A DNA stretch of 64,000 nucleotides from Helcococcus kunzii ATCC 51366. GTDB taxonomy: Bacteria > Bacillota > Clostridia > Tissierellales > Peptoniphilaceae. Shown piece after piece: positions 38,499-46,886 of this stretch. Positions within the stretch are counted from its first letter, which is position 1; each line of letters begins with the position of its first letter. The notes beneath the pieces were generated by a model. It ran no database searches. It was not told the DNA's origin and saw nothing but the letters and a program-made list of their open reading frames with translations. A program made the position numbers and the translations under genes. Location: assembly GCF_000245755.1 (NCBI RefSeq), contig NZ_JH601088.1, positions 1,450,535 through 1,514,534 of the forward strand, read 5' to 3'.

Positions 38499-38915
38499 AT
38501 GGATGTTAATCAACAAAAAATGGAACAAGATTTAATAAGAGAATCAGAAATTGAACTTGATAATAAAGTTAACAATGAAACAGATAATAAAACCGAAAAA
38601 GATTTATTAAAAGAAGAGGGAGAAGATAAAAAAATGAACGAAAAAGATTGTAAATGCAAAGATAAACATAAAGAAGACTGCCATTGTGACGAACACGAAT
38701 GTGATTGCGACAAACATGAATGTAATTGCGATGAACACAAATGCGATTGTGACAAACATGATGGTGATTCTGACAAAGAAAGAATTGATAAAGACTTAAT
38801 GGATGATGAAGAAAGCGAATTTAAAGAGGGTGGAAAATCAGAAGAAAATGAATTTGACAGAGAAGGTGCTGTTGAAGAAGAAGTTGTAGAAGAAAAGACT
38901 GAAGACGATAAATAA
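38499..38915 (+). CDS. Acidic protein with Cys/His heptad repeats, putative metal binder
   Basis: A 138-residue, very acidic protein I do not recognise. Residues 51-87 hold ten Cys and six His. From residue 61 there are four back-to-back heptads of the form C-x-C-D-(E/K)-H-x: CHCDEHE, CDCDKHE, CNCDEHK and CDCDKHD. The flanks are almost all Asp, Glu, Lys and Asn with no hydrophobic core, so it is probably disordered until metal is bound. No signal peptide is seen, so it is cytosolic. The start is set at 38499 since GGAGG lies upstream; the earlier ATG overlaps that site. Metal buffering (Zn, Cu or Fe) is inference. Confidence 0.8.
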   Translation: MDVNQQKMEQDLIRESEIELDNKVNNETDNKTEKDLLKEEGEDKKMNEKDCKCKDKHKEDCHCDEHECDCDKHECNCDEHKCDCDKHDGDSDKERIDKDLMDDEESEFKEGGKSEENEFDREGAVEEEVVEEKTEDDK

Positions 38916-38957
38916 TATATTAGATTTAATTTAAATTGTTAAATCCATGTAACAAAG

Positions 38958-38986
38958 TTGACAGTGCAAAATTTAATATTTATGCT
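38958..38986 (+). promoter_or_regulatory. Strong promoter of candidate ncRNA
   Basis: Consensus TTGACA (38958-38963), a 17-bp spacer and TATGCT (38981-38986), with no ORF or ribosome binding site leading into a gene downstream. Confidence 0.8.
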
Positions 38987-38992
38987 AATATA

Positions 38993-39212
38993 TTATTAAG
39001 GAGTTGGCCATACTAATAGTAATTATAGTCCTCTCTAGAATTACTATTTACACAATTTACGCTCATCGGTAAATTGCGTACCAAGCTATTTAGAGCTGTC
39101 AATAGCACCAATAAAACCAAGATTTTATCTCTATGGTAAACTCTCACCCATATTCTTGGTTTTATAGATGAAATCGATCGAATTAAAAAGGAGCGCAAAG
39201 CTCCTTTTTTTT
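38993..39212 (+). ncRNA. Structured non-coding RNA candidate, about 220 nt
   Basis: From a near-consensus promoter to a strong terminator there is no coding frame, but four consecutive stems: AATAGTAATT/AATTACTATT (39015-39048), CAATTTAC/GTAAATTG (39053-39076), GCTATT/AATAGC (39085-39106) and AAAACCAAGA/TCTTGGTTTT (39113-39163). It ends with AGGAGC GCAAA GCTCCT and eight T residues. A tract GGTAAACTCTCACCCA lies in the loop of stem 4. The next gene is convergent, so this is a free RNA and not a leader. I could not match it to 6S, SRP, RNase P, tmRNA or a known riboswitch. Confidence 0.7.
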
Positions 39213-39214
39213 AT
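39185..39214. terminator. Bidirectional terminator, ncRNA and ArAE gene
   Basis: AGGAGC and GCTCCT around GCAAA, with A- and T-runs on both sides. It can end the ncRNA on the plus strand and the convergent ArAE gene on the minus strand. Confidence 0.88.
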
Positions 39215-40158
39215 TTATTCTCCTTATACCACACATTCTCCAATTTCTCATAGGATTTTGTAAATTCCAAAATATTATATTCTATGGACTCTAAAGTATG
39301 TATGATTTTTGTAATTTCATAATTGTATCTTTGAAAAAACTCAGAATCTACATCATCCACTATTTGATGTTGACATTCTAAATCACCTTTAAAGAATTGT
39401 TGTAACATGATATAGTTTTTATTACTCAATTTCGGCTTTTCGTCTATATCATTTAGTTCAATAATGAGGCTAAGCGCCATTCTAAATAGATTGTTTAATT
39501 TTGAGACGGCGACAGTATTTAAATTGGAATTCATTTTTAATTTAACATCATTTCTTAAGTTTTTATATGTGTCATTTATCTTTGAAATGCTATCTATTAA
39601 TTTGAATTCATCAACTGTTTTATCATCGGCTAGTAATGCCTTAAACTCATTTCGTATGTCTTTATATGTGCTCCTATAGACTGAAAGAAGGTATTTCTCT
39701 TGCCTTGGCCTCAGAATATAAGCATTTACTAACAGACCAATCCCTGTACCTACAACTGTATCAAAAATCCTATTTAACGCGTATAGTCTATAATCCTGTT
39801 TTGCAAAATATGGAACTTCTAGTACAAACACAAAAAAGATTGCGGCTGAGCCTATAGAATATTGCCAATTAAAAATAGTACATACACAGACTATAATTGT
39901 CATACCGATTGCTACACCAACTGGATTTACTTGTTTTATTAATTGTAAAATAAAGGCGACAATTATTGCTGTGACATTCGCCATTATTCTGTCAAAAGAT
40001 GATCTAAACGACTCAAAGATACTAATATTAATCGCAGTTATCGCTGCAGCAGACATCATCCCAGGACTTAATTCTGGGAAAATCCCCGCAATGAAAAATG
40101 AGAAAAATACCGCAATAACAGTTTTTATAGATCTATTTCCAATTTTAATACGCTTCAT
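39211..40158 (-). CDS. Aromatic acid exporter family (ArAE/FUSC-like) protein
   Basis: A 315-residue protein with about six N-terminal membrane segments (TVIAVFFSFFIAGIFPELSP onwards) and a C-terminal cytoplasmic helical half, the layout of Gram-positive ArAE/UPF0421 proteins. The substrate is unknown; homologues are linked to aromatic acid or fusaric acid export. I set the start at ATG 40158, which has GAGG 6 nt upstream. A longer frame opens at a GTG overlapping the sbcC stop (GTGA) but lacks a ribosome binding site. Probably the last gene of the abi-sbcD-sbcC operon. Confidence 0.75.
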   Translation of the reverse strand: MKRIKIGNRSIKTVIAVFFSFFIAGIFPELSPGMMSAAAITAINISIFESFRSSFDRIMANVTAIIVAFILQLIKQVNPVGVAIGMTIIVCVCTIFNWQYSIGSAAIFFVFVLEVPYFAKQDYRLYALNRIFDTVVGTGIGLLVNAYILRPRQEKYLLSVYRSTYKDIRNEFKALLADDKTVDEFKLIDSISKINDTYKNLRNDVKLKMNSNLNTVAVSKLNNLFRMALSLIIELNDIDEKPKLSNKNYIMLQQFFKGDLECQHQIVDDVDSEFFQRYNYEITKIIHTLESIEYNILEFTKSYEKLENVWYKENK

Positions 40159-40220
40159 TTTCTCCCTCATGTAATAGTTTATCAATGTATATATTCTATC
40201 ATTTAATTTTATTTTGTCTA

Positions 40221-42962
40221 TCACATTTGTTGAATTAGTTTTGAATACCCTTCATTTGTTTTTTCTACTATGATTTTATTGTCAATTTGTTCTTTCAATG
40301 TCTCAACATGGGAAATTATACCAATCAATTTATTATATTGTGAAATGTTTGAAAGAATGGACATCACCTTAGATAAAGTCTCATTATCTAAAGTACCAAA
40401 TCCTTCATCTACAAACATAGAGTTTAACTTTATACCTCCTTTTTGCATTTGAATTACATCAGATAAACCTAAAGCTAGAGAAAGAGCCGCTTGGAATGAC
40501 TCTCCTCCTGATAATGTGTTAATATTTCTTTTTTGAACATTATGATGATCATAGACTTCTAATTCTAATCCAAATTTAGAGCTAAGATTGTCCGCTTCTT
40601 CTTTTCTAAGTAGAGAATATTTACCATCAGTCATTTTGTAGAATCTTTTATTTGACTCTATCAATATTTCATCTAAATATTTCATTTGAACAAAAGACTC
40701 AAAACTAATTTTTTCAAGAGAACGTAGCTGACCAGATAATACATTATTAAGCTCTTGATAGTTATAATATAATCGGTCTATTTCTTCAATTTCACTAGAT
40801 AAAGAAATTAACTTATCTAATTGCTTATTATTATTTTGTAAGTTTGCATTAAAGTCTGTAAATTGTGTTCTCTTAGATCCAATTTGAATATTTAATGCAT
40901 CCAACTTGTCTTTTTCCAAAGTAATATTAAGATTATAGCGCTCATCCAATTGATTATTGTATAACTCTAAATTATTTACATACTTATTATAGTTTGAATT
41001 TATTTGATCGTATTCTTTTCTGATATCTTCTATATAAGTTTTTAACTTTTCAAATAAATCATTCTTTTCTTCTAACTGTTTGGAAATTTTCGCTTCATCT
41101 CTGTTACCTAAAGCCTCTACTTCATCAATTCTTTGTTTCTCTAAATTATCAATTGTAGTAGATTTTTCAATAATAGTTTTATCAATTAGATTGATTTTTT
41201 TTGTTATTTCTTCAATTTTCTCATCAACTAATTTTTTATCTTTAGCTTTTTCTTCAATTTCTTCTAAAATATCTTTTAGTTTATTATTTACTCTATCTAA
41301 TTCTATTTTTTCATTATTTAATTCTTTAATCGAAATATCTAATTTACTAATATCCCCTAGATTTAATAGTTTTACGATTTTTTCAATATCTTTTTTATTG
41401 AAATTCAAGGAATGTTCTAATTCGACTAATTTATTTCTTTGATTATCAAACTTATCTTTACTTAATTGATAATCCTTTTTGCTTCTATCTACATCAGATT
41501 TTTCAACCATTTCATCAGTAAAATGAGCTTTATTTGGATGATGTATTGAACCACATACAGGGCATGGATCATTTTCATTTAAATCTTTAGCAAGAATGCC
41601 AACTATTGAATTAAAATATCTCTCATCAGTATCTTCATATATTTTTTGTTTAATTTCTTTATCTGATTTGATATTTTCAAATTCTTCTAATAAACTTACT
41701 TTATTTTTTTCTAATGTTTTTCGCTGTTCAATTAGTGAAGATAATTCATTAAACTTCTCTGTTTTTTCATTATTAATGGATATCTTGTTTTGAACTTTAT
41801 TTAGCTCAATCTCAGCTTTCGCATTCTCTTCTAAAAAATCTTCTATTTGATTTTTTGTTGTCACAAATTCTTGTTGTTTTCCTTTTCCTCTATCTAAATT
41901 CTTTTTTAAACCTTCTATTTCACTATTAATTTTTTCTTTTTCAGCAATAATCGTATTAAGTTTTTCAAATCTTTTTAATTCACTTTCTAAAGTTAGGATT
42001 TCTGTTTTAATATTGTCTTTATCTATTTCTTTTTCTTTTAGAGTTGAATATTCCTCTTTTATTTTTTCAAATTTTTCCTTTATACTTTTTAAAGCTTCTT
42101 TATTTTCTTCAATTTTACTTTTTATATCAAAATAAAAAGTAATCTTTTCAATTAGTATCTTCTTTTCATCTATTTTATCTGAAATATTTCCTATTTCTTC
42201 GTCTAATTTTTGAATTTTACATTTTAATTCAGTATTAATATTTGAAATAAACTCTATCACTTCATTTAACGATCTATTTTTAATATCGACAAATTGTTCT
42301 TGTTGATTTTCAGTAAAATCAAAATTACTAATTAATTCATCATATTGAGTTTTTGCATTTTCCCTTTTTTTATTAAACTCACTATATTTTAATTTTATAT
42401 CTAACTCTAATTGCTGGTATTTTTGAGTGAAAAATATATCTCTAAACAATTTCTCCTTATCATCATTACTTGATTTCAGTAACTTCATAAAATTACCTTG
42501 AGCAAGCATAACAATCTGAGTAAACTGATTAATATCTACACCAATTAAATCAACGATAAATTTATCTACTTCTGTTTGATCATTGATAACATCACCATTT
42601 GGAAGATATAGACTAACTCTTTTAGTGCCATTTTCAGTAGTACCCTCACCACTTTTCTTATATCTTTGATATTTTGGCACACGAAAGATCCTATAAATTT
42701 CATCTCTATATTCAAATTCTAAATCTACAAAAGTCTCAATATCAGGTGTTGCTGCAGCAAAACGTAACATTTTCTCATCTCTGAAACCACCACTTGATTT
42801 ACCATATAAAGCGTAGGCAATAGCATCAAAAATCGTTGTCTTACCCGCACCCGTTTGTCCACTTATCAAAAAAAGACCATTCTTACCAATCTTTTCAAAA
42901 TCAATATGAATCCTATTCAGAAATGGCCCAAATGCTTGAAGCTCTAAATTAATTATTCTCAT
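40221..42962 (-). CDS. sbcC: Exonuclease subunit SbcC (Rad50-like ATPase)
   Basis: A 913-residue SMC-like ATPase that with SbcD cuts DNA hairpins and blocked ends. Walker A GQTGAGKT is at residues 35-42. A long coiled coil is folded at a zinc hook CPVC (near residue 466), and the C-terminus has signature LSGGESF and the Walker B region. The start is at ATG 42962, overlapping sbcD by 14 bp, with a GGGGG ribosome binding site. The complex cleaves long inverted repeats, which matters in a genome with so many hairpin arrays. Confidence 0.95.
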   Translation of the reverse strand: MRIINLELQAFGPFLNRIHIDFEKIGKNGLFLISGQTGAGKTTIFDAIAYALYGKSSGGFRDEKMLRFAAATPDIETFVDLEFEYRDEIYRIFRVPKYQRYKKSGEGTTENGTKRVSLYLPNGDVINDQTEVDKFIVDLIGVDINQFTQIVMLAQGNFMKLLKSSNDDKEKLFRDIFFTQKYQQLELDIKLKYSEFNKKRENAKTQYDELISNFDFTENQQEQFVDIKNRSLNEVIEFISNINTELKCKIQKLDEEIGNISDKIDEKKILIEKITFYFDIKSKIEENKEALKSIKEKFEKIKEEYSTLKEKEIDKDNIKTEILTLESELKRFEKLNTIIAEKEKINSEIEGLKKNLDRGKGKQQEFVTTKNQIEDFLEENAKAEIELNKVQNKISINNEKTEKFNELSSLIEQRKTLEKNKVSLLEEFENIKSDKEIKQKIYEDTDERYFNSIVGILAKDLNENDPCPVCGSIHHPNKAHFTDEMVEKSDVDRSKKDYQLSKDKFDNQRNKLVELEHSLNFNKKDIEKIVKLLNLGDISKLDISIKELNNEKIELDRVNNKLKDILEEIEEKAKDKKLVDEKIEEITKKINLIDKTIIEKSTTIDNLEKQRIDEVEALGNRDEAKISKQLEEKNDLFEKLKTYIEDIRKEYDQINSNYNKYVNNLELYNNQLDERYNLNITLEKDKLDALNIQIGSKRTQFTDFNANLQNNNKQLDKLISLSSEIEEIDRLYYNYQELNNVLSGQLRSLEKISFESFVQMKYLDEILIESNKRFYKMTDGKYSLLRKEEADNLSSKFGLELEVYDHHNVQKRNINTLSGGESFQAALSLALGLSDVIQMQKGGIKLNSMFVDEGFGTLDNETLSKVMSILSNISQYNKLIGIISHVETLKEQIDNKIIVEKTNEGYSKLIQQM

Positions 42963-44088
42963 TTTTCCCCCATATCCTATCAATAGATTCCTTCATTAAT
43001 TCCCTTTTTTCCTCTGGTAATTCAACACCTAATCTTTGATAATAGAATTCTTCAAATAATTCTAAAGGATTTTTTGCATTTTCATATGATTTTATCAATT
43101 CTAAATTATTCTCACCAATTCTATTATTTATATATCTAAAAGTAAGAATGTTTGGATATATATTTCTCAATCTTGATAACCCCTCAAAAATATCATCTTC
43201 ATCAAGCAATTCAATATGTATGTAGTCATCTTTATGAGTGTCTCCTTTTGAATTTTTTACTATCTCTTCAAACATTCCACGTATTATTCTCATATCTCTA
43301 AGATAATCAATCCTTCTTTCAGTAATTTCCAAATTATTTTTTTCTTTCAAATCTACAATAGTAATTGTTTTGTCATAGCAACTTTCAGATGATGCATATT
43401 TTAATAACGCCCCCGGATATCTAACCTTACCTTTAAGGAAATGTTGTTTTTTATGAATGTGTCCTAGAGCAGTATAGTCAAATTTATCATATAAAAGTGA
43501 AGAAACAGCCTCAGCTTCTCCTGCATATATTTCTTCTGACTCTGATCTATCTGCATTTAGGATATATTGATGAGAAATAATTACATTCCTCTCATCTTCA
43601 TCAATTTCTATACTATCGATAACCGCCTTTACAGCATCACTATAGCTATTAGCATCAATATCTTTATAATATTTTTTTACATCTTGTGGCTTAACATATG
43701 GAAATAAAAAGAAATTAAAAACGCCATATTCATCTTCTAGACTTATTTTTTCAATTTCTCCATTATATGGCTTAGAAATATATATTTTAGAATCCCCTAA
43801 AATATCAGATGCAAAAGCTAATCTATCAGAAGAATCATGATTTCCACTTATAATCAAAATTGTAATATTATTTTTTTTGCATTCCGTAATAAATTCATCA
43901 AAAACATTTATCGCATCAAAAGAAGGCACGGAATTTTGATAAATATCCCCTGCAATAACTAGCGTTTTGATATTTTCTTCTTTTAATAGATTGATAATAT
44001 TATTTAATGCAAATTTTTGATCTTCAATCATAGAATGTCCATTAACCGTTTTACCTAAATGTAAATCAGCTAAATGCATAAATTTCAT
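42949..44088 (-). CDS. sbcD: Exonuclease subunit SbcD (Mre11-like nuclease)
   Basis: A 379-residue calcineurin-like phosphoesterase, the nuclease of SbcCD. Metal-binding motifs are in order: ADLHLGK (residues 7-13), GDIYQNS, GNHDSS, and GHIHKKQHF. The C-terminal capping and SbcC-binding part is present. It lies 18 bp after the Abi_2 gene and overlaps sbcC. Confidence 0.95.
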   Translation of the reverse strand: MKFMHLADLHLGKTVNGHSMIEDQKFALNNIINLLKEENIKTLVIAGDIYQNSVPSFDAINVFDEFITECKKNNITILIISGNHDSSDRLAFASDILGDSKIYISKPYNGEIEKISLEDEYGVFNFFLFPYVKPQDVKKYYKDIDANSYSDAVKAVIDSIEIDEDERNVIISHQYILNADRSESEEIYAGEAEAVSSLLYDKFDYTALGHIHKKQHFLKGKVRYPGALLKYASSESCYDKTITIVDLKEKNNLEITERRIDYLRDMRIIRGMFEEIVKNSKGDTHKDDYIHIELLDEDDIFEGLSRLRNIYPNILTFRYINNRIGENNLELIKSYENAKNPLELFEEFYYQRLGVELPEEKRELMKESIDRIWGKNENN

Positions 44089-44106
44089 AGTAACCTCTTT
44101 ACTTAA

Positions 44107-45063
44107 TTAAAATTTTACTTTATTATATCCAATTGATTTTATTATTTTATTAAAAGCAATCTCATCAACATTTTCTTTTAATTTATTTATCTCTTCATTT
44201 ATCTTTTCTTGAGTCTCACTAAATATTTCACTTGGTAATAAAGCCTGTAAAATAATCAATGTATCAAATAGTGTATTTCTTTCGTCATTATCTTTAATTT
44301 CATAATTATCATGAATCGGTGCAAAATACTCAATTCTACTAAACTTATATCCTAAAATTAAATTGTCGTGTGCAGAGACATTTCTAATGTCTTTTGCATT
44401 TTGTAAAAATGATTGCAATTGAGTAGGTGTCAAAAACTTTTCTAATTTATGGCCAATATTATCTTCTACAATAAGCTGAAATGCATCCGCAATATCTTCT
44501 CTTAATTGATAGTCCAACGTTTCATAAATGTTTACAATCTTTCCGAATGAAACAAAATTTATAATAAACCAAAATGGAATTGAATTATATTTATCTAAAT
44601 AGTATTTAATTGATCTATTATAGTTTTCTTCATTCATAAATGACTTAATCGTTTCATTTATACTATCAATATTTGTAAGCACATATCCCCTATCTGTATG
44701 AGAATAATTTTTTGGATTTAAATACGCTCCTGGTTTAGGATATTTCTCAACAAATTTATAAGAAATGATACTCCTCGAAATCCTCTCAATTTCAAGCATT
44801 GCCCCTAGCAATACTCTCTTTAATTGCTTGTCAAAATTATGAACATCCATTAAATCCTGGAAATCCGTACCATCTCGATATGATGATTTTTTATTTCTGA
44901 CGTCAGGACTGTCTTGTGAGAAATATTGGTAAGTACCATTTATAATTTTATAGTAATTGTATCTTAATAAACATTCTCTAGCATGTTGCTCATCTTCAAT
45001 GACAAGATTACGTTGTTTTAATATTTTTATTTGTTCATCAATGGTTTTAAAATAATCAGACAT
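44107..45063 (-). CDS. Abi_2 family (AbiD/AbiF-like) HEPN abortive-infection protein
   Basis: A 318-residue all-helical protein. The N-terminal region LLRYNYYKIINGTYQYF, the middle VHNFDKQLKRVLLGAMLEIE and the VSFGKIVNIY stretch match Abi_2 proteins. RNVSAH (residues 227-232) is an R-x4-H HEPN motif, the catalytic signature of HEPN RNases. Members stop phage growth by cutting RNA. Here it stands directly before sbcD-sbcC with 18 bp spacing and no terminator, so it is probably cotranscribed. AbiF proteins are reported with adjacent antitoxin RNAs; the 103 bp upstream show promoters but no obvious structured RNA. Confidence 0.83.
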   Translation of the reverse strand: MSDYFKTIDEQIKILKQRNLVIEDEQHARECLLRYNYYKIINGTYQYFSQDSPDVRNKKSSYRDGTDFQDLMDVHNFDKQLKRVLLGAMLEIERISRSIISYKFVEKYPKPGAYLNPKNYSHTDRGYVLTNIDSINETIKSFMNEENYNRSIKYYLDKYNSIPFWFIINFVSFGKIVNIYETLDYQLREDIADAFQLIVEDNIGHKLEKFLTPTQLQSFLQNAKDIRNVSAHDNLILGYKFSRIEYFAPIHDNYEIKDNDERNTLFDTLIILQALLPSEIFSETQEKINEEINKLKENVDEIAFNKIIKSIGYNKVKF

Positions 45064-45166
45064 AATAGCTCCTTAACACTATTCTAACACAAGATTTAAT
45101 CTTTAGATATTTTCATTTAATTTGATATAATTTAGATAGAAAAAGAAATTAATCAAGGAGGATATT

Positions 45167-46375
45167 ATGCATAATTTCAGAAAAATCGCAGATGACACAT
45201 GGTATATTGGTGTAAATGATAATCAAACAAGTAGATTTGAAAAATTACACAGTTTACCAGAAGGTGTAACATATAATTCATATTTAATCTTAGATGAAAA
45301 AACTTGTCTATTAGATACTGTAGATTGGCCATTTGCCGAGCAATTTATCGAAAATATAGATTTTCTACTAAAAGATAGAGATTTAGATGTTGTAATTGTA
45401 AACCATATGGAACCAGATCATGCCGGTGCTTTGGGAGAAATAATGTTTAGATATCCTAATGCCCATTTCTACATGACTGCAAAAGCTGTGGATTTTTGTA
45501 GAAACTTCGGCTTTCCAATCGACAGTGTAAAATACACCGAAGTAAAAGAAAATGCTGAACTAAATCTTGGAAAACATACATTAAAATTTATTGAAGCTCC
45601 AATGGTTCACTGGCCAGAAGTCATGTTTACTTATGATGAAACTAACCAAATCCTATACTCTGCAGATGCATTTGGTACATTTGGACTTTTAGATGGTCGT
45701 CTATTTGATGATGAATTAAATTATGAAGCTGAATTTATGGCTCACGCTAGAAGATATTATTCAAATATAGTCGGTAAATATGGTAGACCTGTACTAAACG
45801 CTTTAGCAAAACTTGACAATATTAAAGTTTCAATGATTGCTCCACTTCATGGACCATTACTAAGAAAGAATATTTCTCTAATGATTGACAGATACAAAAC
45901 TTGGGCTTCCTATACCCCTGAAGAAAAAGGTGTATTGATAGTTTACGGATCAATGTATGGACACACAGAAGAAGTCGCATATCTAATGGCTTCAATGCTT
46001 GTTCAAAAAGGAATAACCAATATAAAAGTGTATGATGCTTCAAAAACAGAAATGTCATATATAGTTGCAGACGCATTTAGACTTTCTCATATGATATTCA
46101 CATCCGTCACTTACAATATGTCACTTTATCCAAAAGTAAACCATATTATTGAAGAACTAAAATTATTAAATCTTCAAAATAGAAAAGTGGCCATAATTGA
46201 AAATGGCTCCTGGGCATCCAGAGCAGGCAAAATCATGTCTGAACACTTCTCTTCAATGAGAAATATTGAAATAATTAATCCAGATATGTTAAGTTTTACA
46301 TCTTCAGTTGATGAAGAAAAAAGACCAGAACTAGAAAAATTAGTAGATAGAATAGTTGAGAGTTTTGAGGAATAG
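45167..46375 (+). CDS. A-type flavodiiron protein (FprA-like)
   Basis: A 402-residue enzyme that reduces O2 to water or NO to N2O in anaerobes. The N-terminal metallo-beta-lactamase-like diiron domain has HMEPDHAG, further ligands in EAPMVHWPEVM, YSADAFG and PLHG. The C-terminal flavodoxin domain has the FMN loop YGSMYGHTEEVA. No rubredoxin domain is fused, so an external donor is needed. AGGAGG precedes the ATG. It is divergent from the Abi_2 gene and monocistronic. The family is firm; O2 versus NO preference is open. Confidence 0.94.
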   Translation: MHNFRKIADDTWYIGVNDNQTSRFEKLHSLPEGVTYNSYLILDEKTCLLDTVDWPFAEQFIENIDFLLKDRDLDVVIVNHMEPDHAGALGEIMFRYPNAHFYMTAKAVDFCRNFGFPIDSVKYTEVKENAELNLGKHTLKFIEAPMVHWPEVMFTYDETNQILYSADAFGTFGLLDGRLFDDELNYEAEFMAHARRYYSNIVGKYGRPVLNALAKLDNIKVSMIAPLHGPLLRKNISLMIDRYKTWASYTPEEKGVLIVYGSMYGHTEEVAYLMASMLVQKGITNIKVYDASKTEMSYIVADAFRLSHMIFTSVTYNMSLYPKVNHIIEELKLLNLQNRKVAIIENGSWASRAGKIMSEHFSSMRNIEIINPDMLSFTSSVDEEKRPELEKLVDRIVESFEE

Positions 46376-46425
46376 ATAGTTTAGGACATTCTTAATTGTA
46401 ATGATTAGCTTGTACTATCATGTTC

Positions 46426-46723
46426 TTATACATAAATTCCTTAATCCAGCAATATATGTATAAAATAAAAATACTCTTATACATAAAACTCGTTTTCTAG
46501 AATTTATGTATAAAATTTTTCCAGATATTATACATATATCCTTTATACTACCTAGTATGTGTATAACAGGAGCTGAGGGATTTATACATATAATACTTAA
46601 AAATAACAAAACATGTATAAAATTTCCAAAAATTTTATACATAAAAAAGAAAAATTAGAATCTATGTATAAACTCTTCTTTGAGTTTATACATAGATTTT
46701 CAAATTGGCAAAAATATGTATAA
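46426..46723. repeat. Inverted-word array E (TTATACATAA / TTATGTATAA), 6 units
   Basis: Left arms TTATACAT start at 46426, 46477, 46528, 46582, 46635 and 46686 (steps 51, 51, 54, 53, 51). Right arms ATGTATAA end 37-39 nt later. Unit 3 has a variant TATGTGTATAA right arm and unit 6 a TAG in its left arm. The array lies between two convergent gene ends, so it cannot serve as a promoter region for either neighbour. Confidence 0.87.
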
Positions 46724-46735
46724 ATTATTATGTTC

Positions 46736-46786
46736 TAAAAAAGGAGCTGTTACAGAATAACCAAATCGTTATTTTGCAACAGCTCC
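46736..46786 (-). terminator. Terminator of pepF
   Basis: On the minus strand GGAGCTGTTGCAAAATAAC and GTTATTCTGTAACAGCTCC form a long stem followed by six T residues. It is the clearest member of the GCTGTTG terminator family. Confidence 0.88.
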
Positions 46787-46886
46787 AAATCATTAGATAT
46801 AAAATATGCTCCGTAACAAATTCCCTCTAATGAAATTTATTACATTTCACCTAAACTAATCCCTAGCCTCTCTATTATTTAGCCTA

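Noticed and set aside
39013..39198. Reverse-strand 61-residue ORF inside the ncRNA candidate
   Set aside because: No ribosome binding site, unusual composition, and it is fully overlapped by strong stems and a promoter on the other strand.
45064..45166. AbiF-associated antitoxin RNA
   Set aside because: The 103-bp spacer is filled by the flavodiiron promoter and ribosome binding site and shows no stable stem.
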